From assembly GCF_025699295.1 (NCBI RefSeq), contig NZ_JAILWB010000014.1, forward strand, positions 1-64,000: 64,000 nucleotides of DNA. The letters are read 5' to 3'. This DNA is from Hydrogenophaga sp. (GTDB lineage: Bacteria > Pseudomonadota > Gammaproteobacteria > Burkholderiales > Burkholderiaceae_C). The translations under genes and the position numbers were made by a program. How positions within the stretch are numbered: position 1 is the first letter of the stretch; each line of letters starts with the position of its first letter. The notes under the pieces were generated by a model that did no database searches, was not told the origin of the DNA, and worked only from the letters and a program-made list of their open reading frames with translations. Positions 44,822 to 54,095 of the stretch are shown piece by piece.

Positions 44822-45523
44822 ATGGTTCGACGCACCAAAGCCGATGCGCTGGCAACACGCAACAGCCTGCTGGATGCCGCCGAGCATCTGTTCCAGGCGC
44901 ACGGCGTCTCGCGCACCTCGCTCAACGACATCGCCATCGAGGCCGGTACCACGCGCGGCGCCATCTACTGGCACTTCAAGGACAAGGCCGACCTGTTCAA
45001 CGCCATGATGGAGCGCGTCACGCTGCCGCTGGAGTCCACCCTGGCGGGCACGGCGCGCACCGCCAGCACCACCGTCAACCCCCTGCTCTCGCTGCGCGAC
45101 TCGATGATGAGCGCGCTCAAACAGACCGCCACCGACGAGCAGACGCGGCGCGTATTCGAGGTCGCCACGCACAAGGTGGAGTATGTGAGCGAGATGCAGG
45201 CCGTGCGCGACCGCCACCTGCAGGTGCGCAACGAGTGCATGGCGATGACCGAGGAAGCACTGCGCGAGGCCGTGCGGCGCGAGGACATTGCGCTGGCCAT
45301 GCCGGTGGCCACCGCGGCCCTCGGCCTGCACGTGATCATCGACGGCCTGATCCAGAACTGGCTGCTCGACCCCGAGGCATTCGACCTCATGAAGAGCGGG
45401 CGCCACACCGTGGACGCCTACCTGGCTGGCCTGGGCTTCACCCTTCCCGCCGCTCGGGCACCGCACCGGGTGGCACCGGCGCGCGCGAGGCCAGTTGCAA
45501 GTGCAAGGCTGCCTGGGCCATGA
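44822..45523 (+). CDS. TetR-family efflux repressor (AcrR/TtgR-like)
   Basis: A 233-residue TetR regulator. The DNA-binding domain begins MVRRTKADALATRNSLLDAA and includes RTSLNDIAIEAGTTRGAIYW followed by HFKDKADLF, matching AcrR/TtgR recognition helices. The ligand-binding part follows (MQAVRDRHLQVRNECMAMTE). The last 25 residues (Ala/Arg/Pro-rich) are not family-like and lie over the antisense mnhG gene. It represses the RND operon and itself through the operator at 44751-44778, and is induced by pump substrates (inference from family). Confidence 0.92.
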   Translation: MVRRTKADALATRNSLLDAAEHLFQAHGVSRTSLNDIAIEAGTTRGAIYWHFKDKADLFNAMMERVTLPLESTLAGTARTASTTVNPLLSLRDSMMSALKQTATDEQTRRVFEVATHKVEYVSEMQAVRDRHLQVRNECMAMTEEALREAVRREDIALAMPVATAALGLHVIIDGLIQNWLLDPEAFDLMKSGRHTVDAYLAGLGFTLPAARAPHRVAPARARPVASARLPGP

Positions 45524-45779
45524 GGTTGGCCGACACCGGCGCAGTGATGAACACGAACAGCGTGATCAGCAGCTCGGCCACCCCCGCGCGATCCTGCACC
45601 GCGGCCACCAGCATGGAAGCGATCAGGACACCGCCCACGCCCAGCGTGGACGCCTTGGTCGGTGCATGCAGGCGCATGTAGAAATCCGGCAGGCGCAGCA
45701 GGCCGATCGCGCCCACCAGCAGGAAGAAGGCCGCAATCAAGATCAGGGCGGCGGCCAGCCATTCGATGACAGGATGCAT
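45438..45779 (-). CDS. mrpG: Mrp antiporter subunit G
   Basis: MnhG/PhaG subunit of 113 residues with three hydrophobic helices. Family signatures are LLVGAIGLLRLPDFYMRLHA, PTKASTLGVGG and FVFITAPVSANLMAQAAL. It is part of the hetero-oligomeric Na+(K+)/H+ antiporter. Last gene of the operon. Its 3' end overlaps, tail to tail, the end of tetR by 86 bases. Confidence 0.93.
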   Translation of the reverse strand: MHPVIEWLAAALILIAAFFLLVGAIGLLRLPDFYMRLHAPTKASTLGVGGVLIASMLVAAVQDRAGVAELLITLFVFITAPVSANLMAQAALHLQLASRAPVPPGAVPERREG

Positions 45780-45791
45780 GAGAAGGACTCC

Positions 45792-46067
45792 TTATTCGAC
45801 CACGTCGCCGCGACTCAGGTAGCGCGCCAGCGCCACGGTGGAGGCAAAGCCCAGCATGGCCACCAGCAGAGCAGCTTCGAACAGCAGGGCCGTCTGCCAG
45901 CGCATGCCCAGCAACACGATCAGGGCCACCGTGTTCAGGTACAGCGTGTCGATCGCGAGCAGGCGGTCGGTGATTTCGGGCCCGCGCAGCAGGCGCCAGC
46001 CGCAGAGCAGCACGGCCAGCGCGACCGCCGCCGTGCCGATGTTCAAGGCCAGGTCGAGGACGTTCAT
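45792..46067 (-). CDS. mrpF: Mrp antiporter subunit F
   Basis: MnhF/PhaF subunit of 91 residues with three transmembrane helices. It reads WRLLRGPEITDRLLAIDTLY and NTVALIVLLG, with ALLFEAALLVAMLGFASTVA in the last helix. The start overlaps the E subunit stop by four bases. Confidence 0.92.
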   Translation of the reverse strand: MNVLDLALNIGTAAVALAVLLCGWRLLRGPEITDRLLAIDTLYLNTVALIVLLGMRWQTALLFEAALLVAMLGFASTVALARYLSRGDVVE

Positions 46068-46609
46068 GACGGGGTCCTTTCCACGGGTGTCTGTCCGAAG
46101 ATGGCCATCAGCGGGGCTTCATAGCGCGCCTTCATGTCGTCGATCATGGCCTGCGCGTCGTCGCAGTCGAGCGCATGCACCAGGATCAGGTGGCGCTGCT
46201 CGTCGATCACGCACGACACCGTGCCGGGCGTGGTTGTGATGATGGAGGCGAACAGGGCGTTGACGCGTGCGTGGTCGCACGCCAGCGGCACCGGTAGCCA
46301 GGCCGGCCGGGGCCGGCTCATCGGTCCGAGCACCAGGCGCGCCACCGCGATGTTGGACATCACGATGTCACGCAGCACCACGACCGTCAGGCGCATCGCC
46401 GGTGCCCATCGGACGCGGCTGACCGGCGCGAGGAACGGGCGCAGCAGGCGCGGCACGATCAGGCCGATCAGCAGCGCCGAAAGCAGGTGCACCGGCTCCA
46501 GGCTGCGCGAGAGCGCCAGCCAGCTTGCGACCAGCAGCAGCGAGAGCACCGGGTGGCTGAACCAGCCGTCCTTGCGTGCGACGGCATCGGGTGGGTTGTC
46601 CGGGGTCAT
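46064..46609 (-). CDS. mrpE: Mrp antiporter subunit E
   Basis: MnhE/PhaE subunit of 181 residues. Two N-terminal helices (VLSLLLVASWLALSRSLEPV) precede a cytoplasmic domain with SIITTTPGTVSCVIDEQRHL, the family's TPGT motif, and VHALDC. It stabilises and increases activity of the complex in other bacteria. Four-base overlaps on both sides. Confidence 0.92.
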   Translation of the reverse strand: MTPDNPPDAVARKDGWFSHPVLSLLLVASWLALSRSLEPVHLLSALLIGLIVPRLLRPFLAPVSRVRWAPAMRLTVVVLRDIVMSNIAVARLVLGPMSRPRPAWLPVPLACDHARVNALFASIITTTPGTVSCVIDEQRHLILVHALDCDDAQAMIDDMKARYEAPLMAIFGQTPVERTPS

Positions 46610-48246
46610 GGGCGCTCCTTCGGGGTGGGTGCCGGCACCACACCGTCGTACGGCCGGGTGGTGGGCTGGCGCGAGGCGTCCGGGCCGAGCACGGCGCGCA
46701 CGTAGGCGGCCTGATCGGCCAGCTGGGCGGCGGCGGCATCGGTGTAGCGTTTGACGGGCGACGCCAGCACGGCCATCGCGACCGTGACCAGCATGAAGGC
46801 CCAGACCGCGGAAAGCAGCTTCACGCTGGAGCCGGACGCCGCGCCCACGGCTTGCTCTGTCTCGACGTGCCAGAACACGATCACACCGGCGCGCGCGAGC
46901 CCCACGATGGAGAGGAAACCGACCACGAGCACCACCGTCCAGACCCAGGCCTGGGCGGGCAGGCCCGAAGCGCTCTCGAGCACCATGAGCTTGCCCAGGA
47001 ATCCCGGCAGCGGCGGCAGACCGGCCACCGAGGCGGCCCCAAAGATCATCATCAGGCCCAGCAGCACCGGCTCGCGCACCGCCACCGCGGGGCGCAGGCG
47101 GTCCAGCGCTTCGCCGCGCTGGGAAGCCATCAGCTCCACGAGCAGGAACAGGCCGGCGATCACCACCGTGCTGTGCAGCGTGTAGTACAGCGACGCCGAC
47201 AGCGTGGCCGGCGTGAACAGGCCCACACCCGCCAGGATGGTGCCGACCGATGACACCGTGAGGTAGGCCACCATTCGGCCCATGCTGTGCGCGGCCAGCG
47301 CACCCAGCACCCCGAGCACGCTGGTCGTGAGCGCCAGCGGCAGCAGCCAGCCCTGCGCGGCCAGCGCGGCCTCGCCCGCCTGCGGGCCGAACACCACCCA
47401 GTGCACGCGGATGATGCTGTACACGCCGACCTTGGTCATGATGGCGAAGAGCGCGGCCACCGGCGCGCTCGCAGCCGCGTAGGTGGCTGGCAGCCAGAAG
47501 TACAGCGGCACGAGCGCTGCCTTGAGGCCGAACACGGCGAGCAGCACCAGGGCGGCCGCGCGCGCGATCAGCGCCGCGTCGCCCGTGAGCCCCCCCAGGC
47601 GCAGCGCCACGTCGGCCATGTTGAGCGTGCCGGTGACGGCGTAGATCATCGCCAGGCCGATCAGGAACAGGCCGGAGGCGCTCAGGTTGAGCACCACGTA
47701 ATGCACACCCATGCGGAAGCGCTCGCGCCCCTGGCCGTGCAGCAGCAGGGCATAGGACGCGATCAGCAACACCTCGAAGAACACGAACAGGTTGAACAGG
47801 TCACCCGTGAGGAAGGCGCCGCACAAGCCCATGAGCTGGAACTGGAACAGGGCGTGGAAATGGCGCCCCCGCATGTCCCAGCCGCCGGTGGCGTACCAGA
47901 GCGCGGGCACGGCCACGGCGTAGGTCAGCAGGACCATCAGGGCCGAGAGGCGGTCCAGCACGAGCACGATGCCGAAGGGCGCGGGCCACTCGCCGAGCTG
48001 GTAGACCAGCAGCTCGCCACCGGCCGCGCGCTGCACCAGTTGCACCGCCATGAACAGCCCCAGCAGCACCGAGGCCATGGCCAGGTTGCGGCGCCAGCGC
48101 ACACGCGCGCTGCCATGGCCACCGCCCTGCGCCGCCAGACCGGAGGAGTCGCCCAGCAACAACATGCCCACGGCGGTGAACGCCGGCAGCAGCACCGACA
48201 GCACGGGCGCGTGCAAATGCCAGAACGAGACGATGGCGTCAAACAT
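46606..48246 (-). CDS. mrpD: Mrp antiporter subunit D
   Basis: MnhD/PhaD, an NADH-dehydrogenase ND2/4/5-like membrane subunit of 546 residues with about 14 helices. The core motif FQFQLMGLCGAFLTGDLFNL and the Lys-bearing AVFGLKAALVPLYFWLPATY and ALFAIMTKVGVYSIIRVHW are present. It probably forms one of the proton/cation pathways. It overlaps the C subunit gene by 8 bases. Confidence 0.94.
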   Translation of the reverse strand: MFDAIVSFWHLHAPVLSVLLPAFTAVGMLLLGDSSGLAAQGGGHGSARVRWRRNLAMASVLLGLFMAVQLVQRAAGGELLVYQLGEWPAPFGIVLVLDRLSALMVLLTYAVAVPALWYATGGWDMRGRHFHALFQFQLMGLCGAFLTGDLFNLFVFFEVLLIASYALLLHGQGRERFRMGVHYVVLNLSASGLFLIGLAMIYAVTGTLNMADVALRLGGLTGDAALIARAAALVLLAVFGLKAALVPLYFWLPATYAAASAPVAALFAIMTKVGVYSIIRVHWVVFGPQAGEAALAAQGWLLPLALTTSVLGVLGALAAHSMGRMVAYLTVSSVGTILAGVGLFTPATLSASLYYTLHSTVVIAGLFLLVELMASQRGEALDRLRPAVAVREPVLLGLMMIFGAASVAGLPPLPGFLGKLMVLESASGLPAQAWVWTVVLVVGFLSIVGLARAGVIVFWHVETEQAVGAASGSSVKLLSAVWAFMLVTVAMAVLASPVKRYTDAAAAQLADQAAYVRAVLGPDASRQPTTRPYDGVVPAPTPKERP

Positions 48247-48625
48247 CGGTGGCGCCTCCCGCCTGTGGCGCGACGGGCCTGCGGCCCTGCACTGCCCGGG
48301 GTTCGTGCCCGTCTACATGGTCGCTCCCGCTTTCGTGGTTGCTGCGCAGCGCGAGTTCGATGACGAAGCCCGTGGTGGCGAAACCGATCACGATGGCGGT
48401 GAGCACCAGGGCCTGCGGCAGCGGGTCGGCCACCGTGGTATTGCCCGCCAGGATGGGCTGCGCATTGGTCCACAGCCGGCCCATCACGAAGATGAACACA
48501 TTGACGGCATAGCCGAACAGTGACAGGCCGAGCACCACCGCAAAGGTGCGGCCGCGCAGCATGAGGTAGATGGCGCATGCGGTCACGATGCCGATGCCGG
48601 TGGCCAGCAGGAATTCCATGCTCAT
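48239..48625 (-). CDS. mrpC: Mrp antiporter subunit C
   Basis: MnhC/PhaC, a NuoK-like subunit of 128 residues with three helices (ATGIGIVTACAIYLMLRGR; ALVLTAIVIGFATTGFVIEL, which contains the buried Glu of the family). A hydrophilic His/Asp/Arg tail of about 35 residues follows. The start overlaps the A/B gene by four bases. Confidence 0.93.
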   Translation of the reverse strand: MSMEFLLATGIGIVTACAIYLMLRGRTFAVVLGLSLFGYAVNVFIFVMGRLWTNAQPILAGNTTVADPLPQALVLTAIVIGFATTGFVIELALRSNHESGSDHVDGHEPRAVQGRRPVAPQAGGATDV

Positions 48626-51456
48626 GTGAGGCTCCTGGACGAAGGAACGGACGAGGCGTCGACCTCGCGCGAGACGGTGCCCAGCACCGAGATGGTCAGC
48701 AGGGTCGCTCCGACCACGGTGAGGTAGACCCCCAGATCGAACAACGCGGCCGAGGCCAGCGGCAGATCACCCAGCACCGGTACATGCGGGTGTCCGTGCG
48801 CGCTGGTGAGAAACGGGCGACCCCAGAAGAAGGCGCCCACGCCCGTGAGGCCGGCGATGCCCAGGCCGGCACCGACCCAGCGCACGAAGCGGCGCCCGGC
48901 GTGGGCACGCAGCAGCGCCTCGGCCCTGCCCTGCCCCTGCGACATGAACTGCAGCACCAGCGCCACCGCGGTGATCAGGCCGGCGATGAAGCCGCCGCCA
49001 GGCATGTTGTGGCCGCGCATGAAGATGTAGAGGGTGAACACCAGCGCCAGCGGCAGCACCACCGCGGCCGCCACGCGCAGCAGCAAGGGCTGGCGGGCAA
49101 AGGTCCAGGCACGGCCCTGCGGGTCGGTCTGGGCGCGCCGCGTGCGCAAACCGTCCATCAGGGCCAGCACGCCCACCGCCGCGATGCCGAGCACGGTGAT
49201 CTCGCCAAACGTGTCATAGCCCCGGAAGTCGACCAGGATCACGTTGACCACGTTGCTGCCACCGCCCACGGGCAACGACTTTTCCAGGAAGTACCAGCTG
49301 ATGGAATCGTGATCGCGCGTGAGCAGTACCCAGGCGACCCAGGCGATGGCACCACCACCGGCGAGCGCGAGCGCGGCGTGACCAGTGCGGCGCGCGGTGC
49401 TGCTCTCGCGCGGCGAATGCTGGGGCAGCAGGGCCAGCCCCATGAGCAGCAGCACGGTCGACACCACCTCCACCGAGAGCTGCGTGAGCGCGAGATCAGG
49501 CGCTGACAGGCTCACGAAGGCCAGCGAGGTCACGAGACCGACCAGGCCCACCAGCACCACGGCCTGGAAGCGCTGGTGATGGGTGAAGGCCAGCGCGACG
49601 CAGGTCGCCAGCAGCAGCAACCAGATGGCCGCCGCCAGCGGCGAGGCCGGCAGCAGTTCGCGCGTCCCCGCGCCAATGCCGCTGCCCAGCAAGGGTCCGG
49701 CGCCGAACACGATCGCCGCGCCCAGCAGCCAGGCAACGTAGCGCTGGAGCGCACCGTTCTCCAGCACTCCGGACAGGCGGCCTGAAAAGCCGAACAGGGA
49801 GTCGATCGAGCCCTCGAACATCCGCCGCCCGGTGGCTCGACCGAACCATGCCTCCGAGCTGATGCGGTGCAGCCACTTGCCGCGGGCGAGCCACAGGTAC
49901 AGTGCCGCACCACCCGCCAGGGCGACAGCGCTCATCAGCAGCGGCAGGTTGAAACCGTGCCAGATCGCCAGGTGGTACTCGGGCAGCGCTTTGCCGGCCA
50001 GGGCGCCGGCGGCCACATGCACCAGCGGGCCAAAGGTGAGCGCGGGCAGCAGCCCGACCACGATGCACATCGCCACCAGCAGCATCGACGGCAGCTTCAT
50101 GCCCAGCGGCGGCTCGTGCGGGTGCGGGTTGGGCACGTCGCCCACCGGGCCGTTGAACCAGGTGTCGTGCACCAGACGCACCGAATAGGCCACGCTGCAG
50201 ATGCTGCCCAGCGTCACCAGCACCGGCACCAGCCATCCCCACAAGCCCGAGGTGCCCACCACCGCCTCGGTGAGGAACATCTCCTTGGACAGGAAACCGT
50301 TGGTCAGCGGCACGCCCGCCATGGAGGCCGCGGCCACCATGGACAGCGTGGCCGTCCAGGGCATGAGGCGGTACAGGCCACCGAGCTGGCGCATGTCGCG
50401 CGAATGGGTCTCGTGGTCGACGATGCCCGCGATCATGAACAGCGAGGCCTTGAAGGTGGCGTGGTTGAGCACGTGGAACACCGCGGCCACGGCGGCCAGC
50501 GGCGAACCCAGTCCCACCAGGAAGGTGATCAGCCCGAGGTGGCTCACCGTGGAATACGCCAGCAGACCCTTGAGGTCATGCTTGAAGATCGCCACGAAGG
50601 CCGCGAACACCATGGTCACCAGGCCGGCCGTGACCACGATGCCTTCGAACCAGCCCGATCCCGCGAGGATGGGGTAGAGGCGCATCAGCAGGAACACGCC
50701 CGCCTTCACCATGGTGGCCGAGTGCAGGTAGGCCGACACTGGCGTGGGCGCGGCCATGGCGTCGGGCAGCCAGAAGTGGAACGGGAACTGCGCGCTCTTG
50801 GTGAAGCAGCCCAGCAGGATCAGCAACAGCGCGGGCAGGAACATCGGGTCGGCCTGGATGCGTGCGACCTGCCCGAGCATGGCGCTGATCTCGTAGGTGC
50901 CCGCAATCTGCCCGAGCAACACAAAACCCCCGAGCATGGCCAGGCCGCCGCCGCCGGTGACGGCCAGCGCCTGGCGCGCGCCAGCGCGTGCATCGGACCG
51001 GTGGCTCCAGTAGCCCACCAGCAAGAACGACGACAGGCTGGTGAGCTCCCAGAACACGATCAACAGCAGCAGGTTGTCCGACAGCACGATACCGAGCATG
51101 GCTGCCATGAACAGCATCATTTCGCTGAAGAACTTGGCCACCGAGTCCTTCGCGCTGAGGTACCAGTGCGCGTAGATGACGATCAGCAGGCCGATGAACA
51201 GGATCAGGCCCGCGAACATCAGCGACAGACCGTCAAGCTTGAACACGAGGTCCAGACCGATCTCGGGCACCCACTGCCAGCGGTTCATGACGACCTCGCC
51301 CGCCATCACGGCGGGCGCGTGGGACACCAGCAGCGCCAGGCTGGCCAGTGTGACAAGGCCGGCGACCACGGCGGTGAGGGTTCGGGACCGGGTCCCCAGC
51401 CACAGCGTGGACAGGGTTCCCAGCAAGAGCGGCAGCAGAACGATGAGCAACAGCAC
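48622..51456 (-). CDS. mrpAB: Fused Mrp antiporter subunit A/B
   Basis: A 944-residue fusion of MrpA (NuoL-like) and MrpB, as in PhaAB of group 2 Mrp systems. The MrpA part has FSEMMLFMAAMLGIVLSDNL, TSLSSFLLVGYWSHRSDARA, PFHFWLPDAMAAPTPVSAYL and LHSATMVKAGVFLLMRL. The C-terminal part (about residues 790-944) is MrpB (FMRGHNMPGGGFIAGLITAV). It conducts ions across the inner membrane in Na+/H+ exchange for pH and salt homeostasis. First gene of the six-gene operon, whose members nearly all overlap. Confidence 0.95.
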   Translation of the reverse strand: MLLLIVLLPLLLGTLSTLWLGTRSRTLTAVVAGLVTLASLALLVSHAPAVMAGEVVMNRWQWVPEIGLDLVFKLDGLSLMFAGLILFIGLLIVIYAHWYLSAKDSVAKFFSEMMLFMAAMLGIVLSDNLLLLIVFWELTSLSSFLLVGYWSHRSDARAGARQALAVTGGGGLAMLGGFVLLGQIAGTYEISAMLGQVARIQADPMFLPALLLILLGCFTKSAQFPFHFWLPDAMAAPTPVSAYLHSATMVKAGVFLLMRLYPILAGSGWFEGIVVTAGLVTMVFAAFVAIFKHDLKGLLAYSTVSHLGLITFLVGLGSPLAAVAAVFHVLNHATFKASLFMIAGIVDHETHSRDMRQLGGLYRLMPWTATLSMVAAASMAGVPLTNGFLSKEMFLTEAVVGTSGLWGWLVPVLVTLGSICSVAYSVRLVHDTWFNGPVGDVPNPHPHEPPLGMKLPSMLLVAMCIVVGLLPALTFGPLVHVAAGALAGKALPEYHLAIWHGFNLPLLMSAVALAGGAALYLWLARGKWLHRISSEAWFGRATGRRMFEGSIDSLFGFSGRLSGVLENGALQRYVAWLLGAAIVFGAGPLLGSGIGAGTRELLPASPLAAAIWLLLLATCVALAFTHHQRFQAVVLVGLVGLVTSLAFVSLSAPDLALTQLSVEVVSTVLLLMGLALLPQHSPRESSTARRTGHAALALAGGGAIAWVAWVLLTRDHDSISWYFLEKSLPVGGGSNVVNVILVDFRGYDTFGEITVLGIAAVGVLALMDGLRTRRAQTDPQGRAWTFARQPLLLRVAAAVVLPLALVFTLYIFMRGHNMPGGGFIAGLITAVALVLQFMSQGQGRAEALLRAHAGRRFVRWVGAGLGIAGLTGVGAFFWGRPFLTSAHGHPHVPVLGDLPLASAALFDLGVYLTVVGATLLTISVLGTVSREVDASSVPSSRSLT

Positions 51457-51540
51457 GGAGCGCTTTCGGGCTTTTTTGACAGCCCCCGATACTAAAGGCA
51501 GCGCGGCAGCGCCTTCCTGACGATCGCCTGTCCGACGCGT

Positions 51541-52725
51541 TCAGGGCTCCTCGCGCTGCGGCGGCACATCGGCTTGGGGTGTGCGCATCGTCCAGGCCAG
51601 CGGCGAGCCCGCGCCCACCGTGGCCCCCACGAGCCAGAACACGGCGCTCACACCGATGACCGCGCCCACGGAACCGAACAGCAGCGGCATCACCACGCTC
51701 GAGCCGTTGATGGCCATCGCGCGCAGCCCCAGCGCTTCACCGTGGCGGTGCGGTGGCGTCATCTGGTGCAGCGCGCTCATGATCATGGGCTGCACCGAAC
51801 CCAGTGCGAGGCCCAGCAGCACCGACAGCGCGCCCATGGCCCACGCCGCATGCACCAGGGGATACACCGCGAACAGCATCGCAGTCGCGCACATGGCCGT
51901 ACCGATCACCACCGACTCGCGCAGGCGTGCTGCCAGCCAGGGCATGAGCAGGCGAATGGCGGTAGCGGCCAGTGCGAAGGCACCGAGGATGGAGCCGATG
52001 ACGGTGGCGCTCAGACCGCGCTCATGGCCCAGCACCGGTACCAGGAAAGTGTGCACGTCCCAGCAGGACGAGAGCATCCAGTTGATCATCATCAGCCGGC
52101 GAAACGCCCTGTCGCGCAGCAAGTTCCAGGACGACCCGCTGGACTGGCGCAGCGCAGGAGCGACCGGCTCGTTCTCGACCGCGCGGCGTACCCAGAACCA
52201 GGCCATCGAAGGCAGCAGGGCCAGCAACAGGAAGGCGGCGCGAAACCCGAAACTGTCGATCATCACGCCCGCGGCAAAGGGACCCAGAAAGTTGGAGATG
52301 GAGGGGCCCACGGCCATCCAGCTGAAGACCTGCTTGAGTTCGGTCGGCCCGTGCGCCAGGCGTCCCACGTGGCGTTGCAGCGCGATCATGGCCAGACCCG
52401 TGGCCGCGCCGCAGGTGAAGGCGGTGAAGCACAGCACACCGAAGACGGGAAAGGCCACGGCCAGAGCCGCGCCGGCCGACGCGGTGCCGACCGCCAGTGC
52501 CACCGGCTTCTTCAGACCGCGCCGGTCGGCATACCGACCTGCCGGCAAGGCCATGAGAACCGGCGCGAGCGCGAACAGCGCCAGCAGCATGCCCACAGCC
52601 GCGGGGCTGTAGCCCTCGCGCAATGCCATCAGCGGTGCGGCCATGCGAAAGCCCGTCATGCAGGCATGCAGGCTGATCTGCGCCGCGATCAGGCGCGCCA
52701 GATCCAGGCGCAGCGCGGGGTTCAA
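51541..52725 (-). CDS. MFS transporter
   Basis: Major facilitator permease of about 394 residues with 12 helices. The first A-motif is LPAGRYADRRGLKKPVALAV. Other stretches include TFLVPVLGHERGLSATVIGS and MSALHQMTPPHRHGEALGLR. Start is TTG at 52725, preceded by GGAG and overlapping the rmuC stop (TTGA), which indicates translational coupling. Further upstream in the frame the sequence is not MFS-like. Substrate unknown. Confidence 0.87.
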   Translation of the reverse strand: MNPALRLDLARLIAAQISLHACMTGFRMAAPLMALREGYSPAAVGMLLALFALAPVLMALPAGRYADRRGLKKPVALAVGTASAGAALAVAFPVFGVLCFTAFTCGAATGLAMIALQRHVGRLAHGPTELKQVFSWMAVGPSISNFLGPFAAGVMIDSFGFRAAFLLLALLPSMAWFWVRRAVENEPVAPALRQSSGSSWNLLRDRAFRRLMMINWMLSSCWDVHTFLVPVLGHERGLSATVIGSILGAFALAATAIRLLMPWLAARLRESVVIGTAMCATAMLFAVYPLVHAAWAMGALSVLLGLALGSVQPMIMSALHQMTPPHRHGEALGLRAMAINGSSVVMPLLFGSVGAVIGVSAVFWLVGATVGAGSPLAWTMRTPQADVPPQREEP

Positions 52726-54095
52726 GCGTCTCCGTTGTCGGCAGGGTCCAGCGGCAGCAGCGCACTGGCCTGGTCCTGCGGCAGGGCTTCCACCGCCTTG
52801 AGCGCGCGCCCCATGGCGCGGCTGCGCGTCTCGGCGCTGTCGAGCGTGTTGAGCACGGTCTGGGTCTGGCTCTTCACGCGCGCCAGCACCTCGCCGAACT
52901 TGCCGAACTCGGTCTTGACCGCGCCCAGTACCTGCCAGACCTCGCTGGAGCGCTTCTCCAGCGCGAGGGTGCGAAAGCCCATCTGCAGGGAGTTGAGCAT
53001 GGCCATGAGCGTGGTCGGCCCGGCCAGCGTCACGCGGTGCTCGCGCTGCAGCACCTCCATCAGACCGGGCCGGCGCAGCACCTCGGCGTACAGGCCTTCG
53101 GTGGGCAGGAACAGGATGGCGAAATCGGTGGTGTGCGGCGGCTCCAGGTACTTGTCGGCCATGGACTTCGCCTCCAGGCGGATGCGCTGCTCCAGCGCCC
53201 GGCCCGCAGCCTCCGCGCCTTCCACATCGGCGCGCTGCTGCGCATCGAGCAGGCGCTCGTAGTCCTCGTTGGGAAACTTGGCGTCGATCGGCAGCCAGCA
53301 TGGCACGCCATCGTCGCCGCGGCCTGGCAGCTTGATCGCAAAGTCGACCGTGAAGCGGCTGCCCGGTTTGGTCATCACCTGCACCGCGTACTGGTCGGGT
53401 GCGAACACTTGCTCGAGCAGGGCCGCGAGTTGCGCCTCGCCGAACATGCCACGCGTCTTCACGTTGGTCAGCAGGTGCTTGAGGTCGCCCACCCCCTGCG
53501 CCAGGGTCTGCATCTCGCCCAGGCCCTTGTGCACCTGCTCCAGCCGGTCGGCCACCTGCTTGAAACTCTCGCCCAGGCGCGCCTGCAGCGTGCTCTGCAG
53601 CTTTTCATCGACCGTGGCGCGCATCTCGTCGAGCTTGGCGGCATTGCCCTGCTGCAGCTGCTGCAACTGCGCATCCAGCGTGGTGCGAATCTCTGCCAGG
53701 CGGCGCGCGTTGCCCTCGCCCATGTCCTGCAGCTGGCGCGTGAGCGTATCGCCCAGGGTGCCGCGCAACTGCACCAGTTGCTGAGCGAAGGCGTCGAGCT
53801 GTGCGTTCTGCGTGCGCGTGGTCTCGGCCGCTTGCGCGGTGATCGACTCCTGGAAGCGGCTCAGGCTGTGCTGCTGCTCCTGGCGCGCGGCGCGCGCGTT
53901 GTCGCCCACCTCGCGGCGCAATTCGCCTTCGACATGCTCCACACGCAGCGCGATCTGCTGCATCTGCGCCAGCACCGCCTGCCGGTGCGCAAGCTCGCCG
54001 GCATCGGGTTCGGGCCGCCTGCGCAGCAGCAGGATCTGCAACAGCACGCCGGCAGCGGCGAGCAGCAGCAGGGCAAGGAGCAACCAGGTGTTCAT
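52722..54095 (-). CDS. rmuC: DNA recombination protein RmuC
   Basis: A 457-residue protein with an N-terminal transmembrane anchor (NTWLLLALLLLAAAGVLLQI), a long coiled coil (about residues 40-200, Gln/Glu/Ala/Arg-rich) and the RmuC nuclease-like domain (about 215-420; NVKTRGMFGEAQLAALLEQV, PIDAKFPNEDYERLLDA, AILFLPTEGLYAEVL). It limits inversion between short inverted repeats. The start ATG overlaps the stop of the 2-hydroxyacid dehydrogenase by one base (TGATG). Confidence 0.92.
   Translation of the reverse strand: MNTWLLLALLLLAAAGVLLQILLLRRRPEPDAGELAHRQAVLAQMQQIALRVEHVEGELRREVGDNARAARQEQQHSLSRFQESITAQAAETTRTQNAQLDAFAQQLVQLRGTLGDTLTRQLQDMGEGNARRLAEIRTTLDAQLQQLQQGNAAKLDEMRATVDEKLQSTLQARLGESFKQVADRLEQVHKGLGEMQTLAQGVGDLKHLLTNVKTRGMFGEAQLAALLEQVFAPDQYAVQVMTKPGSRFTVDFAIKLPGRGDDGVPCWLPIDAKFPNEDYERLLDAQQRADVEGAEAAGRALEQRIRLEAKSMADKYLEPPHTTDFAILFLPTEGLYAEVLRRPGLMEVLQREHRVTLAGPTTLMAMLNSLQMGFRTLALEKRSSEVWQVLGAVKTEFGKFGEVLARVKSQTQTVLNTLDSAETRSRAMGRALKAVEALPQDQASALLPLDPADNGDA

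Noticed and set aside
52726..53301. Extension of the MFS protein into rmuC
   Set aside because: The extra residues are a frame shadow of the RmuC coding region; the TTG overlapping the rmuC stop is the sensible start.
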